From Phytophthora hibernalis (taxonomy: Eukaryota; Oomycota; Peronosporomycetes; Peronosporales; Peronosporaceae), in contig JAAKBF010000233.1 in the NCBI GenBank assembly GCA_012656075.1, positions 186,001-250,000 on the forward strand: a stretch of DNA of 64,000 nucleotides, given 5' to 3'. Shown piece by piece: positions 1 to 12,287 of this stretch. The notes under the pieces were generated by a model, which worked only from the letters and a program-made list of their open reading frames with translations, was not told the DNA's origin and searched no databases. Each line of letters starts with the position of its first letter. The stretch's first letter is position 1. The position numbers were made by a program, and so were the translations under genes.

Positions 1-477
1 AGGCTGCTCTTCCCTGACTCTAACAGGTTCCGGCTGCAGAACCTGCTCTCTGCTCTGCTCAAAAGCAGACACCGCGTCCTCCACACTGGACGACGACTTG
101 TCTGCCCCGTACTCGGCCACATCCTCTCCAAACAAACTCGACATCTCTGCATCGCCATCGAAAATGTCCATTAACCCCAGTACCCCAACGTGCTTAACAA
201 TCACTACAGTACCGTCATGTAGCAGATTAATTTCCCGTTGCGCGTCCGCTTGTTGCGCCGCTGCCGCTCGCTTCGCGTCGTTCGCAGTCAACTTTTCGGT
301 CGACGCCGGGGTTTGCAGCGCGTTCAGGTCAATTTCGAACGGGTTGGACGGCGGTTTGTTCGCTGCAGAGGATAGCGCACGCCATGACAGAGGCTTGGGT
401 TTTATGAGCCGCGGGGAGGGTGCCATGCGACGCACTCCAGCGCCCGTAAGCGCCAGCAGAAGCCGAGCAGATCTCAT
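1..477 (-). CDS. 5' part of a probable mitochondrial protein (runs off the left edge)
   Basis: An open minus-strand frame runs from ATG at 475-477 to the window edge without a stop (159 codons). The N-terminus (MRSARLLLALTGAGVRRMAP, then more Arg/Ser/Ala) is basic, lacks acids for about 40 residues and looks like a mitochondrial targeting peptide ending near RALSSAA. After it come an Ala/Gln-rich helical stretch, a short hydrophobic strand-like run (GTVVIVKHVGVLGLMDIF) and an acidic Ser-rich segment. I do not recognise the family, and the body of the protein lies outside the window. The antisense frame at 98-610 is a shadow. Mitochondrial location is inferred from the leader only. Confidence 0.6.
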   Translation of the reverse strand, partial: MRSARLLLALTGAGVRRMAPSPRLIKPKPLSWRALSSAANKPPSNPFEIDLNALQTPASTEKLTANDAKRAAAAQQADAQREINLLHDGTVVIVKHVGVLGLMDIFDGDAEMSSLFGEDVAEYGADKSSSSVEDAVSAFEQSREQVLQPEPVRVREEQP

Positions 478-668
478 GCTTGATGCACACTGCATACGGA
501 ATGTTGAAAACCAAGGTATGATTTTAAGAACTATGCAACTGGAATTAGATGGTAGAGGTTTAGTTACAAAAAAGAAATATGGAAGTTGCTCTAAGGCGTC
601 ACAAAAATAAAGATTCATACGTTTTCCGGGGTACTCTATCATTTTTCGGTTGTCCCAGTTCTGTAATT

Positions 669-1671
669 ATGAGCTGCGCATTGTGGCGGTGGTCACTGGT
701 GCCTCGGGAGGCATTGGCTCTGGTAAGTTAAAAAGGCTTCTTATTGATTTGGTGACGCCTATTATAGCCGAAGTTGATTGTTTGCATTGTGCAGCCATCG
801 ACTGGGGGCGCTGCAGAGGAGATACGATCAGCGCGACTGAGAGCATCGTCGTCGTTCAGACGGATGTGACGAATCGCTGGAGATGCAAAAGCTTGTGGAC
901 ATAACAAAGGACGCCTTCGGACCTGTGGATATCCTCGTCAATAATGATGACGACGGATCTTTGTAGACACTTTGAAAATCTGGTGCTGATGTTGTTGTGT
1001 AGCTGGGGTGATGCACGTTCAGCCGATGAAGAACGCGGACCAGGACAGTTGGGGTCGGGTGGGGCTCTTTGTGGCGAGCGAGGATCTTTTACTCATGAGG
1101 GGACGAGTTTCCGGAGCTCTAGATCGACATCAATTGCAAGGGTACGTTGAACGGAGTGGCAGCAGTGCTGCCCAAAATGCTGGCTCGCAAAAGCGGCCAC
1201 ATTGTCAACATCTCGTCAGATGCTGTTCGCAAGGTTTTCGTTGAACTCGGCGTGTATTCTGCGTCCAAGATGTTCATTGAAGGCATCGCGCAGGCTCTGC
1301 GTTTGAGAACGCTGGTAGCGGTTTGCGTGTGACCTGCATCCAGGTACCGGTAGGTTGAAGCTTCATAGACTTGTACAGGCGGCTATCGTCTTATTCGTCG
1401 CTGTACAAATGCCCTTGCAGCCTGGCGACAAGTCACTACATTTCTGGTGGACCATGCAAATGCCGTCAGCGGTGTGGACGAAAAAGCCACCAAACTGCTC
1501 GAGGAGGAACCAGGTAAAGATGTCCCCGCAATTGCTGCGCGTTGAAAGGATCTCTAACTTCAACTGACCGCAGAATGCGAAGAGCTGCAACCTGAAGACG
1601 TACGCCGTCACACAACCTGCACACATAGCAGTGAATGAGGTCCTAGTACAACCTCGAGACCGATCCGTCTG
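669..1671 (+). pseudogene. Decayed short-chain dehydrogenase/reductase paralogue
   Basis: This is a broken copy of the intact dehydrogenase at 6390-7536. It keeps the Rossmann motif VVTGASGGIGS (about 686-720), an intron-like GT start right after it, VQTDVTNR, a damaged VDILVNN, the catalytic-site stretch GHIVNISSDAVRKV followed by VYSASKMFIEG (about 1195-1285), and the C-terminal AVNEVLVQPRD ending at TGA 1669-1671. A large part of exon 2 is missing (the segment between the Rossmann loop and the VQTDVT strand is reduced to a few codons), and several frame changes separate the blocks. Exon order matches the intact copy, so it arose by DNA duplication, not retroposition. It cannot encode a working enzyme. 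Confidence 0.85.
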
Positions 1672-2295
1672 AATTGGATATGTCACCACAGTCTTCATCA
1701 ATCAAGTGACTTTCAAGTTACCTATCGATACAGTTGAATCCAAGCCTTGGACGAGCACGGGGTAGGGAGCTGTGAAACAGTATAATTTTTGATGCTCCCT
1801 CCGTTTAAAAAAGCGAGCACTTCCCTCTTCTCGTGCTCGTTCCGCAGACCGGTCGGAAATAAGCGAGGTTCTCATGCTCTCTGTGAGCGTGTCCTATTGG
1901 TTGATATCCTTGAAGATCTTCGAAGGTCGCAATGCACAATTTGCAAGACCTCTCCAAGCTCACTCCCAAGATTTCCAGGTCGTAGCCGAGTTGGAGAAGT
2001 TGTGCGTCCTGCTGTCTTCAACGATTAGACTGAGTATTCGCCGAGACGCCGTGCCCCTGCAGCGGTAGTCGCTGAGACGCCAAGAACTGCAGCTATTGTC
2101 GTCCAGACCGTCGCCGACGACATAGCACTACAGCTGTTATCGTCCATCCTGTCCACCGTTCACCGAAGACTGCAGCTGCTGTCGTCATACGCTTCCGCTG
2201 GCCACCGTGCACTGGAGCTGCTGTCACCAGCACGTCTGCCGGCCACCGATGGCGAATCCACCAGCAGCAGTTCGACAAGCAGTTGAGAGCTTTCA
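1672..2295. other. Intergenic DNA with weak periodicity
   Basis: No convincing coding frame. Between about 2060 and 2230 a weak period of roughly 60 bp is visible, with CTGCAGCT followed by a TGTCGTC-like core in successive units. No match to a known element is recognised. Confidence 0.4.
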
Positions 2296-4224
2296 ATCTC
2301 GGGGTCCCTTTACGGTGACACCCCCACGCCCAACTGAAACTTCATTCATTTTTAAATGGGGTGTGCGTGTTGAATATCTCGAGAACGGCAAGATGACCCT
2401 CGCATGGGCATGCTTAGCGGGCGAGGGCTGCATACAAACTTGATCAAGTTGCACTCCGGAAAAACATCTTTGGCAGCACGACACCTCCAGAAACTACACA
2501 AAATCATCTCGCCTAAAACCGATTCGGAACTGACAACGAAGCGAAAGCGGCATGCTGAAATCGAGCACCTGCAATCATCTGTGCTGTATTCCAGCAACCC
2601 AACCCGGATCAACTTGCTGCTGACGACACTTCGAATTATCAATCAGAACCTCCCTTTCGGATGGTTGAGTATGAAGAGACAAAGATCATGGAGGCGCTGC
2701 TGGTTAAAGACGAGATGAAGTCGACAATCAATGCAGAACGCGTGAGGGAGGCAATCGTTGAGCTGTTTTCATCGACTAAAAAGGAGATCGTGAATTATCT
2801 GGAAGAAAACCAGGCAGACTATCCAACCTTCACGCTCGTTGCAGACTTTTGGACATGCAAGACTACCAGTGACAAGTTTTTGGGGTTTGTGTGTACTTGG
2901 TGGACACGGAATGGCAGTTCAAATCAATTCTTCTGGGAACAAGGAAATTTGATCCTGCATACGGAGACCGTGACGGCGGCATTCGAAAGCCGTTTCGAGC
3001 GTGACTGGACAAAATGCTGGAGAACAAATGCACTGGAGAGAATCATTCTCAAATGGCCGCAATTACGGCGTGGTATGAGGAGAGAAAACGTCAAGCTCTT
3101 CGTGCCAACAAAACTCCACCCGATTTTCCACTGGCAAACCGCCATGACGACTTGGTTCACGTACTCTCAGTGCTGAAGCAAATGGGCGAGATAAAGCTCA
3201 GATGCCAGGCAGAGCGGCCAGTGCAGGTCGAGGTGCTTGCGCAATTATTCTTGGCTCGTATTCAAGACCTGAACTCTGATCAAGCCCTACCACATTACCT
3301 GTCGACCGATGAAAACCCTCGCTGGATTGCAGCAAGTGAACTTACCCCGTTGGCAGCCCAAACACGATCCCTGCTGCGAGAAGCACTGGACGAACGCTTT
3401 TTCTGCAGATACTATAAGAACACGGCATTTGCCAGATTGATTTTCTCCTAGAAATGCAAATGAAGCTCCACCCGATTTACAAGCGAACTGAACGAAGTCT
3501 TGATCGTGCTGTAATTTTGTGTTGCCGCCAGCACGACAAAAAAGGAAAGGCGGGCGTTGCGAGGAAGAACGCAGTGAGTGCAAATATTCGTCACAACCTA
3601 CTGGAGCTGTTCAAAGCGGTCGTTGAACCAGCAGACAACACAGAGCAAGTTTTTACTCCCTCCGTTGCGCGTGTTAGCAGGCTAGAAGCGGAGTTTGCTT
3701 CAAGGCCTAGCAGACCACCCATGACGAGTAATCGGGATCGACGCGCTGAAGAGGAGCTTGATCGGTGGCTTGAAGACGAAGTTGATGTAGAGCGACGCGA
3801 TGACAGTATGCCGAAAGAAACGGTACTTGAGTTTTGGCAGCGCCTTCAGCACGAGGGTGAATATCGTATTATCCCAAAAGCTGTCAAAGTGTTGTTCACC
3901 ATTCCGGCGTCATCGTGCGAGATCGAACGTGATTTTAGTGTAAGTGGAACCATGGTGAATTCCCAGCGCACGAGTCTAGCTGATCACAAAATTGACATGT
4001 GTTCATTTCTGAATCGGAATCGCGACTTTGTTGACCTGCTTCAGTGCGAGGAAATTCCGAAGGGCCAACACCATCTACACACGCCATCCAACTTTATTTT
4101 CGCATTTGACTCTGATCTGGACTTTGAAATGGATGAAATGACGAGCGACATTCTAGCCAACTTCGTCTCCAGCACTTCGTTGCTCGATGATATTGGGGAC
4201 GAAGAGGAGAAGACTTCGTTGTGA
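2296..4224 (+). pseudogene. Decayed hAT-family transposase
   Basis: Fragments in changing plus frames together resemble a hAT transposase. Near 2350-2500 there is a BED-type zinc-finger-like remnant (aromatic start, C...GC spacing, then H....H in LAARHLQKLHKI). At 2661-2880 follows a helical region and the strand TFTLVADFWTCKTTSDKFLG, which resembles the RNase H-fold start with its first Asp. The last open piece (3454-4224, 256 aa) ends in the hAT C-terminal dimerisation region: LEFWQRLQ, then IPASSCEIERDFSVSG and a conserved N-RTSLADHKIDM block. At least four frame changes or stops interrupt it. Terminal inverted repeats were not found by eye. It lies between the two dehydrogenase copies, so it landed in or near the duplicated segment. 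Confidence 0.8.
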
Positions 4225-4332
4225 ATGCATTTGGAACTTCACATGAAAAATCGTGTTGGCAACTCGAAAGTTTCTGTTGTTCTAGCATTAGTTTTTGTGA
4301 AACTCGATGCCAGCTCAACATCTCTTCATTTC

Positions 4333-6160
4333 TTACGGCTCTTTTTTCTTGCTCGACAAGTATCGTCGAGCTGCCGTCTCCACTCTCACTGCGACCTGTA
4401 GCTGGATCTTAGAGATAACAGCTCTTAGATTCACCCGCACGGCTTGTTGTTGGTGATGTGGGCTGTACTGCTGTTGATGCGCGTTCTCTCGGACATCGAT
4501 TCGTTGTGTCAGCACAAAATCATCCAGCCCCCGAGTACTTGTTTCCTGCAACACGATTGCTTCCTCTTGTTGTGAATATGCCTTTTCTTTACCCTCCGTC
4601 TCTCTAAGCGACTCATGCTCCATTCTAGAGCCATCATGCTGCGAGACGAGAAGGGTCCCGCTGCACATCTCTTGATCGGTACTAGACGGTGTTTCTTGCA
4701 AGACAGAAGACGAATCATCCATGTAAGTCCTCCTCCAAGCTTCTTGCATTCGTCTTTCAAGGTGGTAATCATCGTTGGTGGCGCCATAATCTCCGTTCGT
4801 ATCGGTGTCGTCGTTTACGGGCTCTGCCGTGGCTTCGGTTGTTCTACTTTAGATGTCATCGTATGTACTTCGTTATTAATGGCCTTGCAAATGACGTCAA
4901 CAGCTGACTGTATACTGCGATCAATTATGCAACGAGTTTCGTTGAGATCAATCTGAAAAGTAGTTTCTTGCTCCGAGGCATCAACTGGTGTGAACGCTCG
5001 CTCACCTTGAACAGCATTCAATCTTTGCTGTACTTCCTTCTGCACCATTTCCGATATGGTTGCTTCGAGCTCGGCATCCTCATGCAGACGGCCTTGCTTT
5101 CTCATGCGCACACCCTGCTTCCGGACCTGATCTCGAAGGGCTGCGGTAGCGTCAGCCTGACGCTGAATTTAAAAATTCAGGTCTGATTGAGTTTTCGTGA
5201 GAGCCTTCTGCATTCAGGCTTCTGTGTTTGACGTTATTTCCCAGGCGAGGGCGCGGGCGGATTCTTGTAGAGGTTCTCCAGCACGGTTGACGCTCTTCAA
5301 CAACTCTTGTCTAATCTCTTCGCACGCCAGGTGAATGTCCCTTTCTAGGGATATTTTATAGCAGCTTTAACACTCTCGGAGGCTGCTTGCACTTGCTGCT
5401 GTACGAGCTGATCCGTCTCCTGTCCAAGCCGCTTTTGGGAGGCCGTGAGCTTGGCCTCGACGAGTTGTTGAATGTGCGCTGTGATTTTCTCGAGTTCCCC
5501 GTCAACTTTGGTCGCTACCTCCTCCAGCCTCTGATGAACACCTTCGACTTGAGCAGAATTAGCCAACTTTGACGGGGTGATTTCTCGCTACACGTCTCGT
5601 AGAGTCTGGGCGAGGCGATCGTTCACGAAGCGCTCAATTTGGCCACCTCGCTCGTCTTGAATCATCTGCATTCTCTGAAATTGCTCGTGGAGACCTGCGT
5701 GCGTTGCCGTTAGCGCCTCTCCAAGCTTCTCGACAATGATGCGCTGTTGTTCCGTGATATTCCTCACACTGGTTTCCGTCAAAGCCTGCACAACCATGAG
5801 CGCTGCGTTCTGGGAATCGCTTTGCCCCTGCTGCTGCTGATACTGTAGCGCCGTGTGCTCAGCAGCAAGAGCCTGGGTCCGAAGGAGTAGATGCTGAGCA
5901 AGACGGGCTAGTTGGTCTCCGACGCTGGGCACTTGATCGATGGCTGATGGCGCTTGGTCCACGTGCTCGACGATTGCAGTCTGCATGTCTTCGGGCGCAC
6001 ATAGCGACGCTGCTTCTTCTGCGGCACGTTGTGCTCGGGTGGGAACCATCGTGTTGGACGGAGGCGATTTTCCCACCGTCTGCAGATCTTGTAAATATTC
6101 GACTGAGCTTTGCAATATGTTTTGCAATATCTCGGCTGAGTGAAGCGGATTAATGTCCAA
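4333..6160 (-). pseudogene. Broken coiled-coil protein gene
   Basis: The minus strand reads almost continuously from ATG 6160 (MDINPLHSAEILQNILQSS) to a stop at 4333. The product would be about 600 residues, rich in Glu, Gln, Ala and Leu, with long amphipathic helices such as QVEGVHQRLEEVATKVDGEL and a Gln-rich patch, typical of extended coiled coil. Three in-frame stops (TAG 5588-5590, then a TGA near 5208 and a TAA near 5172) and two frame changes (near 5347 and near 4815) break it; the frame is unchanged across the three stops, so they are not explained by missing bases. I do not recognise a family. It is divergently arranged with the intact dehydrogenase, sharing a 229-bp upstream gap, so it may once have been a host gene. 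Confidence 0.6.
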
Positions 6161-6389
6161 TCACCGCAAATTATATTTTCTGCCAGTGAGAAGGAGCACA
6201 AGCGCAAGGTGCGCCGCAAAGTGCTTCTGCTCCCCTCCAGAAAGCGATTTGTGCAACGAGCCTCCAAAACCTCGCGAGCACTGCTCGTGAGGTTTTAGTG
6301 CTCCTCCTTTGCTCGTCCGAGGCTTGGTTGAATCGACAGCAAATAATCGAACTTAGTACACTTCCTGGATACGAGATCATTAATCGACG
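6161..6389. promoter_or_regulatory. Shared upstream region between coiled-coil pseudogene and dehydrogenase
   Basis: A 229-bp gap between two divergent starts. It must hold the promoter of the dehydrogenase. A repeated AAACCTCGCGAGCAC / GCTCGTGAGGTTTT pair around 6266-6298 forms an imperfect inverted repeat. No oomycete initiator was assigned with confidence. Confidence 0.35.
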
Positions 6390-7536
6390 ATGAGTAGCAA
6401 TGCGCAGTTGAGTGGCAAGGTGGCGGTGGTCACGGGCGCCTCGGGAGGTATCGGCGCCGGTGCGTCCTGCATCATCACTTGTGGATCAAACCATTGATGC
6501 CCCTAATCCCTTCGGCATGTTACGCAGCGATCGCTTTGGAGCTGGCGACGGCGGGGGCGAAGGTGGCGCTGGGGGCTCGACGCCTCGAGGCGTTAGAGAC
6601 GGTCAAGAGCCACATTGAGCAGCAGATCGGGGCGACTGGGAGCATCTGCATCGTGCAGACGGACGTGACCAATCGCCTGGAGGTGCAGAGCCTCGTGGAC
6701 AAGGCGGAAGCGGCTTTCGGCGCTGTGGACATCCTCGTGAACAATGGTGGGGAGGCTACAGCTTCAGTACCAACCTCTTTTGATAGAGATGACTCCATAC
6801 TGAAGATTTCGGTGTTTTGGGTGCAGCGGGGGTGATGCCGTTTGAGCTGCTGAAGAACGTGAACCAGGACAGTTGGGACCGGGTGAGTGGACTCCTTGTC
6901 CTGTTGAAAAGGAGGGAGATTTGGATTTCTAACTCGGTGTTGGTGCTGCTCAGACTATTGACATCAACTGCAAGGGCACGTTGAACGGAGTGGCGGCGGT
7001 GCTGGCCAAGATGCTGGCGCGCAAGAGCGGCCACATTGTCAACATCTCGTCAGATGCTGGTCGCAAGGTGTTTCCTGGCTTGGGCGTGTATTCGGCGTCC
7101 AAAATGTTCGTGGAAGGTATCTCGCAGGCGCTGCGGCTTGAAAATGTTGGCAGCGGCTTGCGCGTGACCACGATCCAGGTAAGCTGCAGCAGATCGAGAT
7201 TAGTGCAGTGTCGGACCTGATGATTGATTGTGTTTTGCAGCCGGGCAATGTCGCTACGGATCTGGTGAAGCACGCGAACGCCGCGAGTGGCGTGGATGAA
7301 GAGGCCATGAAGTTGTACGGAGGGCCGTCGGGTAAGTCAACACTTATGTTGCAAACTGTGTTTTTATTTACTGATGCGCGGTCTCTAATGCGTTTATCAC
7401 CGCTGAATACTCTACAACAGAGTGCGAGGTTCTTAAGCCTCAAGATATCGGTCGCGCCGTGCTGTACGCCGTGACGCAGCCGCCATACGTGGCTGTCAAC
7501 GAGATTCTAGTGGAGCCGCGTGACGAACCCATTTAG
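6390..7536 (+). CDS. Classical short-chain dehydrogenase/reductase (six exons)
   Basis: An NAD(P)-dependent oxidoreductase of the classical SDR family, 258 residues after splicing. Exons are 6390-6459, 6528-6746, 6827-6882, 6954-7178, 7241-7331 and 7421-7536; all five introns (62-89 bp) are GT-AG and the phases join cleanly. The cofactor motif TGASGGIGA is at residues 15-23, the NNAG motif is rebuilt across intron 2, and the catalytic Ser, Tyr and Lys lie in NISSDAG and VYSASK. No signal peptide or membrane segment, so it is probably cytosolic. The substrate cannot be told from sequence. The start ATG at 6390 precedes a short hydrophilic lead into the first strand, as usual. A dead paralogue sits at 669-1671. 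Its stop lies 24 bp from the stop of the convergent FYVE gene. Confidence 0.93.
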
Positions 7537-7560
7537 GAGACTCGTTTGTCTCCACCAAGT

Positions 7561-9942
7561 CTAGCACAACTCCAGTCCGTGGACAAGACTCTCCAGCTCG
7601 TCTTCCATGTAGCGTGCTGCGTTTTCAAAGATACTCAAATCGTAGTGAGACGCCGCCATTTTCCAGCCTTCGTCTTCCCTGAACTCTTATCATCTTGGCC
7701 AAAAGCGCACAGGCATGCGACTGGGAGACCACGCACACAAACGCTGATACCGATGAAGAACCTCATCCCCAGGTGCTGCACCATCGGGATTTCTCTTGTC
7801 CGCGGATCGGCGAGACAATCGAGCAATACCAGAGGCTGGTATGGAGGCTGGACGAGTACGAAGTCGCATAGCGATTCACGCCTCAAGATTTCATCCTGCG
7901 CTGCTAAATCGCGCGTGCCGACAGAGTGCTCTATCAGTATATACTCCTCGTCAACTCGCGCAATGAAGGCGGCAGTCACTCCAAATGCTGCGGCAGCAAT
8001 CTCACAGCTGCGATGCATAATGGTGCGATCGACGAGCGTGCATGCAGGTGATACGATCACATCGAGAATCTTGAGCCGTTCTTCTTCACGATTTTTTCCA
8101 GCTTGGGCAGGAAGTAGCTTTCATCTGCGATTGAGTCCTGGTCCAGCAGACCCACATTCGAGCTCATCAACGACGTTCGGCGATGATCAAACCTCTTTAG
8201 CTCTTCCTCCTCCCGTTCCTTTGAGTCAACTCCGGTGTAGGAAGACAACAAGAATGATCGGTCCGCCGAGCTGTAGCTACTTGATTCGGCTGCAATGTGA
8301 ATCGGCTGGGCTGTTCTTCGCGACTTAGAGACCACCGCTGCCGGGTGTAGGAATGACCTGGAAGCGTTAAACCCAGACCGCGGGGCACTGACCCCACCAT
8401 TACCTCCTACTTCACCCCAGCCAGAAGAATTCACGCTTGACTCGATGCTGTTCGAGTCGAACGCTTGAAGTGACCACCCGCTCTTGCCTGAGTTTGTTGA
8501 GGTCGCCGGCTGCCAGAAGTGTTTGGTGCTGCGTGCGATAGACTTGATGGAAATGATCTTGCTCGTGACTGTGGCCACCAATCGATCAGGGAAAGCTCCG
8601 ATGTAGCCCTCGTCCGCATCTTCAAACTCGTTGGTGCTGTTGCTTGTTTCGACATCTTCCAACATGGCCGGTTGTGTCATCGAAGATGGCGGTGGCAAAA
8701 TGAAGTCTCGCCAGCCGTGGTCGGCCATCACTTTCATACCTGGTAGTAATTCGTACTCAATCTGCGGAGGTAGAGACTCCTGGTCGTGACGCGATCGCGG
8801 AACTCTGCTGCTGTGATTGTGTTGGTGGCGGATGTTGTTGCTGGAGAACGTGGACTTGAGGCGAGCCTTGTGGTTGCACAAGTGGCAGATGCGTGTCTTC
8901 TGAACCTCCTTCGTTTTCACGCTTACGATATTGATGCTGCGCAACGAGCTGCAGGAACCGCAAATGACCTCGCCACAGAGGCGGCAGTGGTGGCGCCGGC
9001 GGAAAACGGCGTTGAACCGTTTCCAACAAATGACACAACTTGCCCGTTCCTCATTCTTGACCCACTGGTGCGGTGCCACCAGTTGACAGTCTCCGATGCG
9101 AGATGCCGTCACAGCCGACTCCAATTTGCCAACCGACCGCAAAGCCAGTCGCCGAGCAATGGCTCGTGCAGCCCAATGCGAGCCAGCCACAGGGCCGTCG
9201 TTGTTGTCGTGAAACGAGCTGGTGACGCATGAGAGGCGCAGTCGGCTAGGAGAAATCTCCTCGACGATCAAAGTGTATTGCAGATCAACCTGTTGCGCCG
9301 TCTCAATCATCGCCTCGTGCGGAAACGGCAGCCAGCTCAGCGCTATAGTGCGTTTGTGCACACCTTCGTTCGGTCGAGCACTTAACCCCGCCATGGACGA
9401 CGTGGCCGACGTGGACGCCGCTGCACTATGGTAGTCGTTTTCGTGCTGGTTGTCGGAAGGGAGGAAGATCTTGAGCGTCTGGAAAACGTCAATTGCTGTT
9501 CACGGAGCAGAACCGACTTGCGGTGGTCCTGATAGACGAACCACACGGCTGCGTGCTGAGTGTCCATGGTCCAGTCACTCACTGAATGCTCTTTCGTGCG
9601 CGTAGAGAGCAACGCACCGTCTTTAAAGTCACGACCATGCAGCAGCTTCATCATGAGTCGGAACTGCGCGGTGGAGTCGAAATGCAGCAGCTCGAAGGCC
9701 TCTTCGAAGCCGCAGGAGGCCTCGTTCACTGCTAAATAATACACGGACGAGCCGTTGGCCAGCCCCGGGTCGGTGCGCTTGGCGTACAGCTCCTGGTGCT
9801 TGTCGCGGCGCAAACACGTCCACTGCTCCTTGGCGCGCGTGGAATTGAGGCAAACGCCCAAAACGTCCGTGATCTGCCTCATGGCGCGCTGGTGCATCCT
9901 GCGCGTCTGCGCGCGATCGCGCGATAAGTGCATCGAGGACAT
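7561..9942 (-). CDS. START-like / FYVE zinc finger / GAF domain protein
   Basis: About 794 residues. The N-terminal 200 residues resemble the START-like lipid-binding module that precedes FYVE fingers in many oomycete proteins. The FYVE finger (about 9095-8900) has the RRRHHCRLCGEVIC core and eight Cys/His zinc ligands, so it likely binds phosphatidylinositol 3-phosphate on endosomes; the usual WxxD is WVKN here, and the last pair is ICHLC. After a Ser-rich linker comes a GAF domain (about 8060-7660) and a short helical tail ending ESLVHGLELC. Three frame breaks occur, at TT 9493, T-run 8092-8097 and TT 7675; each is cured by one more T on the plus strand, and the protein then reads through. 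In-frame TAA upstream fixes 9942 as the first ATG unless an upstream exon exists. Confidence 0.88.
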
Positions 9943-11834
9943 GCCAAAGGAATATTAGACGTCCTGAAGCACGGAATATGGTTGGGGTGGCGAAATTGGT
10001 CGTTACCAAGCTGGTTGTTGGTAGACAAAGTAACGCGACGACCGGGAGAGGCTCGATGGTTGTGGGACAACGAGAACGTCTGCCAGATGGCTGCTTTAGC
10101 CCTACGTCGCGAGTGGAGCAGCTCTGGCGGTGTTCTCGGCCTGTTCCTTCCTTCAGATGGCAGAGGGGACTTGGGTTCTTCAGCTATGAGATCAGTCCAG
10201 TCGGACCAGCCCTCCTTCTGGAGACACAAACTGCTAGGATAGTCAAACTTTGCCTGAGCACAAGGCCGGTTTCGCAGGCGTTGCAACCAGAAGCCCAGCG
10301 TTAAACGCAAGGCGACGCGGTTTCGATCTACCCATGGCGACTGTGGCCTACCTCGCATTACATGTAGAGCTCCTACGTTAATCCAAGAGCTCCTGCACCC
10401 CTGGAACTTCAGGAAGTCCCATCTGATGCTGCTGATGTGAGGGTGGCAGGCTGCAGCAGGGACCCTCGAAAAGCTTTGCAGGCACCGCTGGCTGAAGTGC
10501 TGGCATTTGACTGACTTGCTTCTCGAAACCTACCTACCCCGTTCCGGTGGTCGGCCTCAAGCTTTTGCTGTTTTCGTTTCCATGCAATGGACTCATTGCC
10601 ATTGCTTCGGATCGCTTCAGAATGCACCTTGTAACGCAATGAAGAATTTGGCATCTCGCGCGTTCAACCGTGTTGCAGTCGGAGGCAAAGAGATACTTTT
10701 GCGCGCGAAATCGGTGCGCGAAATCCTCGGTCGATGGCCGTAATCGACACCTACCAAAGCCAGACTGATCATCCCACTCATACGAAGGCATTGGAGCCGC
10801 AATGAGGACAAGGCAATGGGGCTTCGCTACGTGCGACTACATGTATACATACCGGTAACATCAGGTCGGCAACGAAGGTGGCGCGGCCGACGACTTGCGG
10901 CCGAGAAGCCGGAGAAGTGCCTCAACCAAGGCGCTGGCATTGCATCTCAGATTTAGCTGCTCGGTAAGCGAGTGCGATGCAAGATGATGGCCGGGCAGGG
11001 CAGCCCATCTCCGGACTTTTCGTCGGTGCTTTTCGGAAACAAGCTGCTTGACTGGCGGTGAGCCCTGCTCGGTCTCGTTTCACGCAGCAGCGCAAACGAC
11101 TCGATTGCGCCTGCTCCTTGCGGGTTGCACCCGACCCCGCCCGACGAGTGCAAGTTGGTGCGCACAGGCCGACGCTGGCTCGTCCAATCTTCAGTTTCCT
11201 CGAGCGCCACGAACCGCCGGTACCTGTACCGGTATGCACAAGTGATACCAGACCACGGTCTCCGCAATGTGGATGCCAGCCAATGCATAGTGTTGTCGAG
11301 TACATATTCTGCCAACGCAGATAACGAGGTCGGCCAACACAACCACCGCGCAGCGTGACAAATTGTCAGCATCAGCAGCGACGAGCGGGTTTGCCGCAAA
11401 CTTTGCGGGTCCAGGCTCGCTGCAAAAGCCGGGGCGCGGGGTCCATAAGGAAGGCGATGGCCGCTCTCGCGCCGCCAGGTGCTTTCCGCCTGACGCCGAA
11501 CGTCGGAAATTCAGACCAGCATCGCGGACGCCGCGCGCTATCATTGAGAAGCAAACAATGCTTGCCAGCAGCCACTTGCCACTACCGGTTGCCACTGGTG
11601 CTATTAATAGTTAAACAATCAGCACAATGGCGGCATCACCTAGGGCGGGTCTCAGTTATTCTAAACGCACCGTTACCTTCTGGTAAAGTAAATCTTACCA
11701 CCCGTCCGACCCTGTCCGCATACAAAGATCAAGTTTTGTGCCGCTTTTTATGGGTAAAGCGTGTAACAAACGAAACTTAAACGGGATATGTCTGTTGAAC
11801 TTTAGCCGGCATCATCCGGTGAAACCGGTTTTGC
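9943..11834. other. Gene-poor stretch of 1.9 kb
   Basis: Several ORFs of 60-150 codons overlap on both strands, but none shows a domain, consistent codon use or splice logic. I see no gene here. It separates the FYVE gene promoter (just above 9942) from the CCT gene promoter. Confidence 0.5.
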
Positions 11835-11835
11835 A

Positions 11836-11886
11836 ACAGCCAATCAGCGGGCCGGATCATCTTCTCAGCCAATCAGCGGGCCGCTT
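11836..11886 (+). promoter_or_regulatory. Duplicated CCAAT-box element upstream of CCT gene
   Basis: The 17-base unit CAGCCAATCAGCGGGCC occurs twice, with CCAAT at 11840-11844 and 11869-11873, 29 bp apart, followed by a third degenerate AGCCAGTCATC. It lies about 400-450 bp upstream of the CCT-motif gene. Tandem CCAAT boxes are a classic binding arrangement for NF-Y type factors. Function is inferred. Confidence 0.45.
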
Positions 11887-12287
11887 TGTTTTTCAGCCAG
11901 TCATCTAGCGGATCCAGTTCAGAAATAAAGTCGAGCCTCCGCCAACAAACCATTTTGAAATCCTCAGCGGCAAGAGAACTCGGCTCCGAGCGCGACAAGC
12001 TACTTGCAGTGGGCGAGTGGCTACGTGTTCAAGCAGTCGACGATCTTCCATCTCTCTCGTCCTCCACCGTGCTCTTCCACCGTCTCCCGTTGCTGCATTT
12101 GCACTGCAACACTGCAACACACCCAAGTCCTCACTGGAGCATCCCTGATCGTCGTCAACTGAAGTGCGACGCTTCACGACTAGCTAGACGACTCGCGGCC
12201 TGGTGTTGGACCACTGCCGCCACTCACTTTAGCTCCTAATTTGTGTCGACCGGTCGTCCCAGTTTTAGATCCATACAAAAGATCGCA

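Noticed and set aside
7546..8328. 260-codon plus ORF
   Set aside because: It lies antisense over the FYVE/GAF gene, whose domains and conserved motifs are on the minus strand.
8786..9232. 148-codon plus ORF
   Set aside because: Shadow of the FYVE finger on the opposite strand.
9943..11834. Hidden gene in the 1.9-kb gap
   Set aside because: ORFs overlap on both strands with equal length and no conserved motif or intron pattern.
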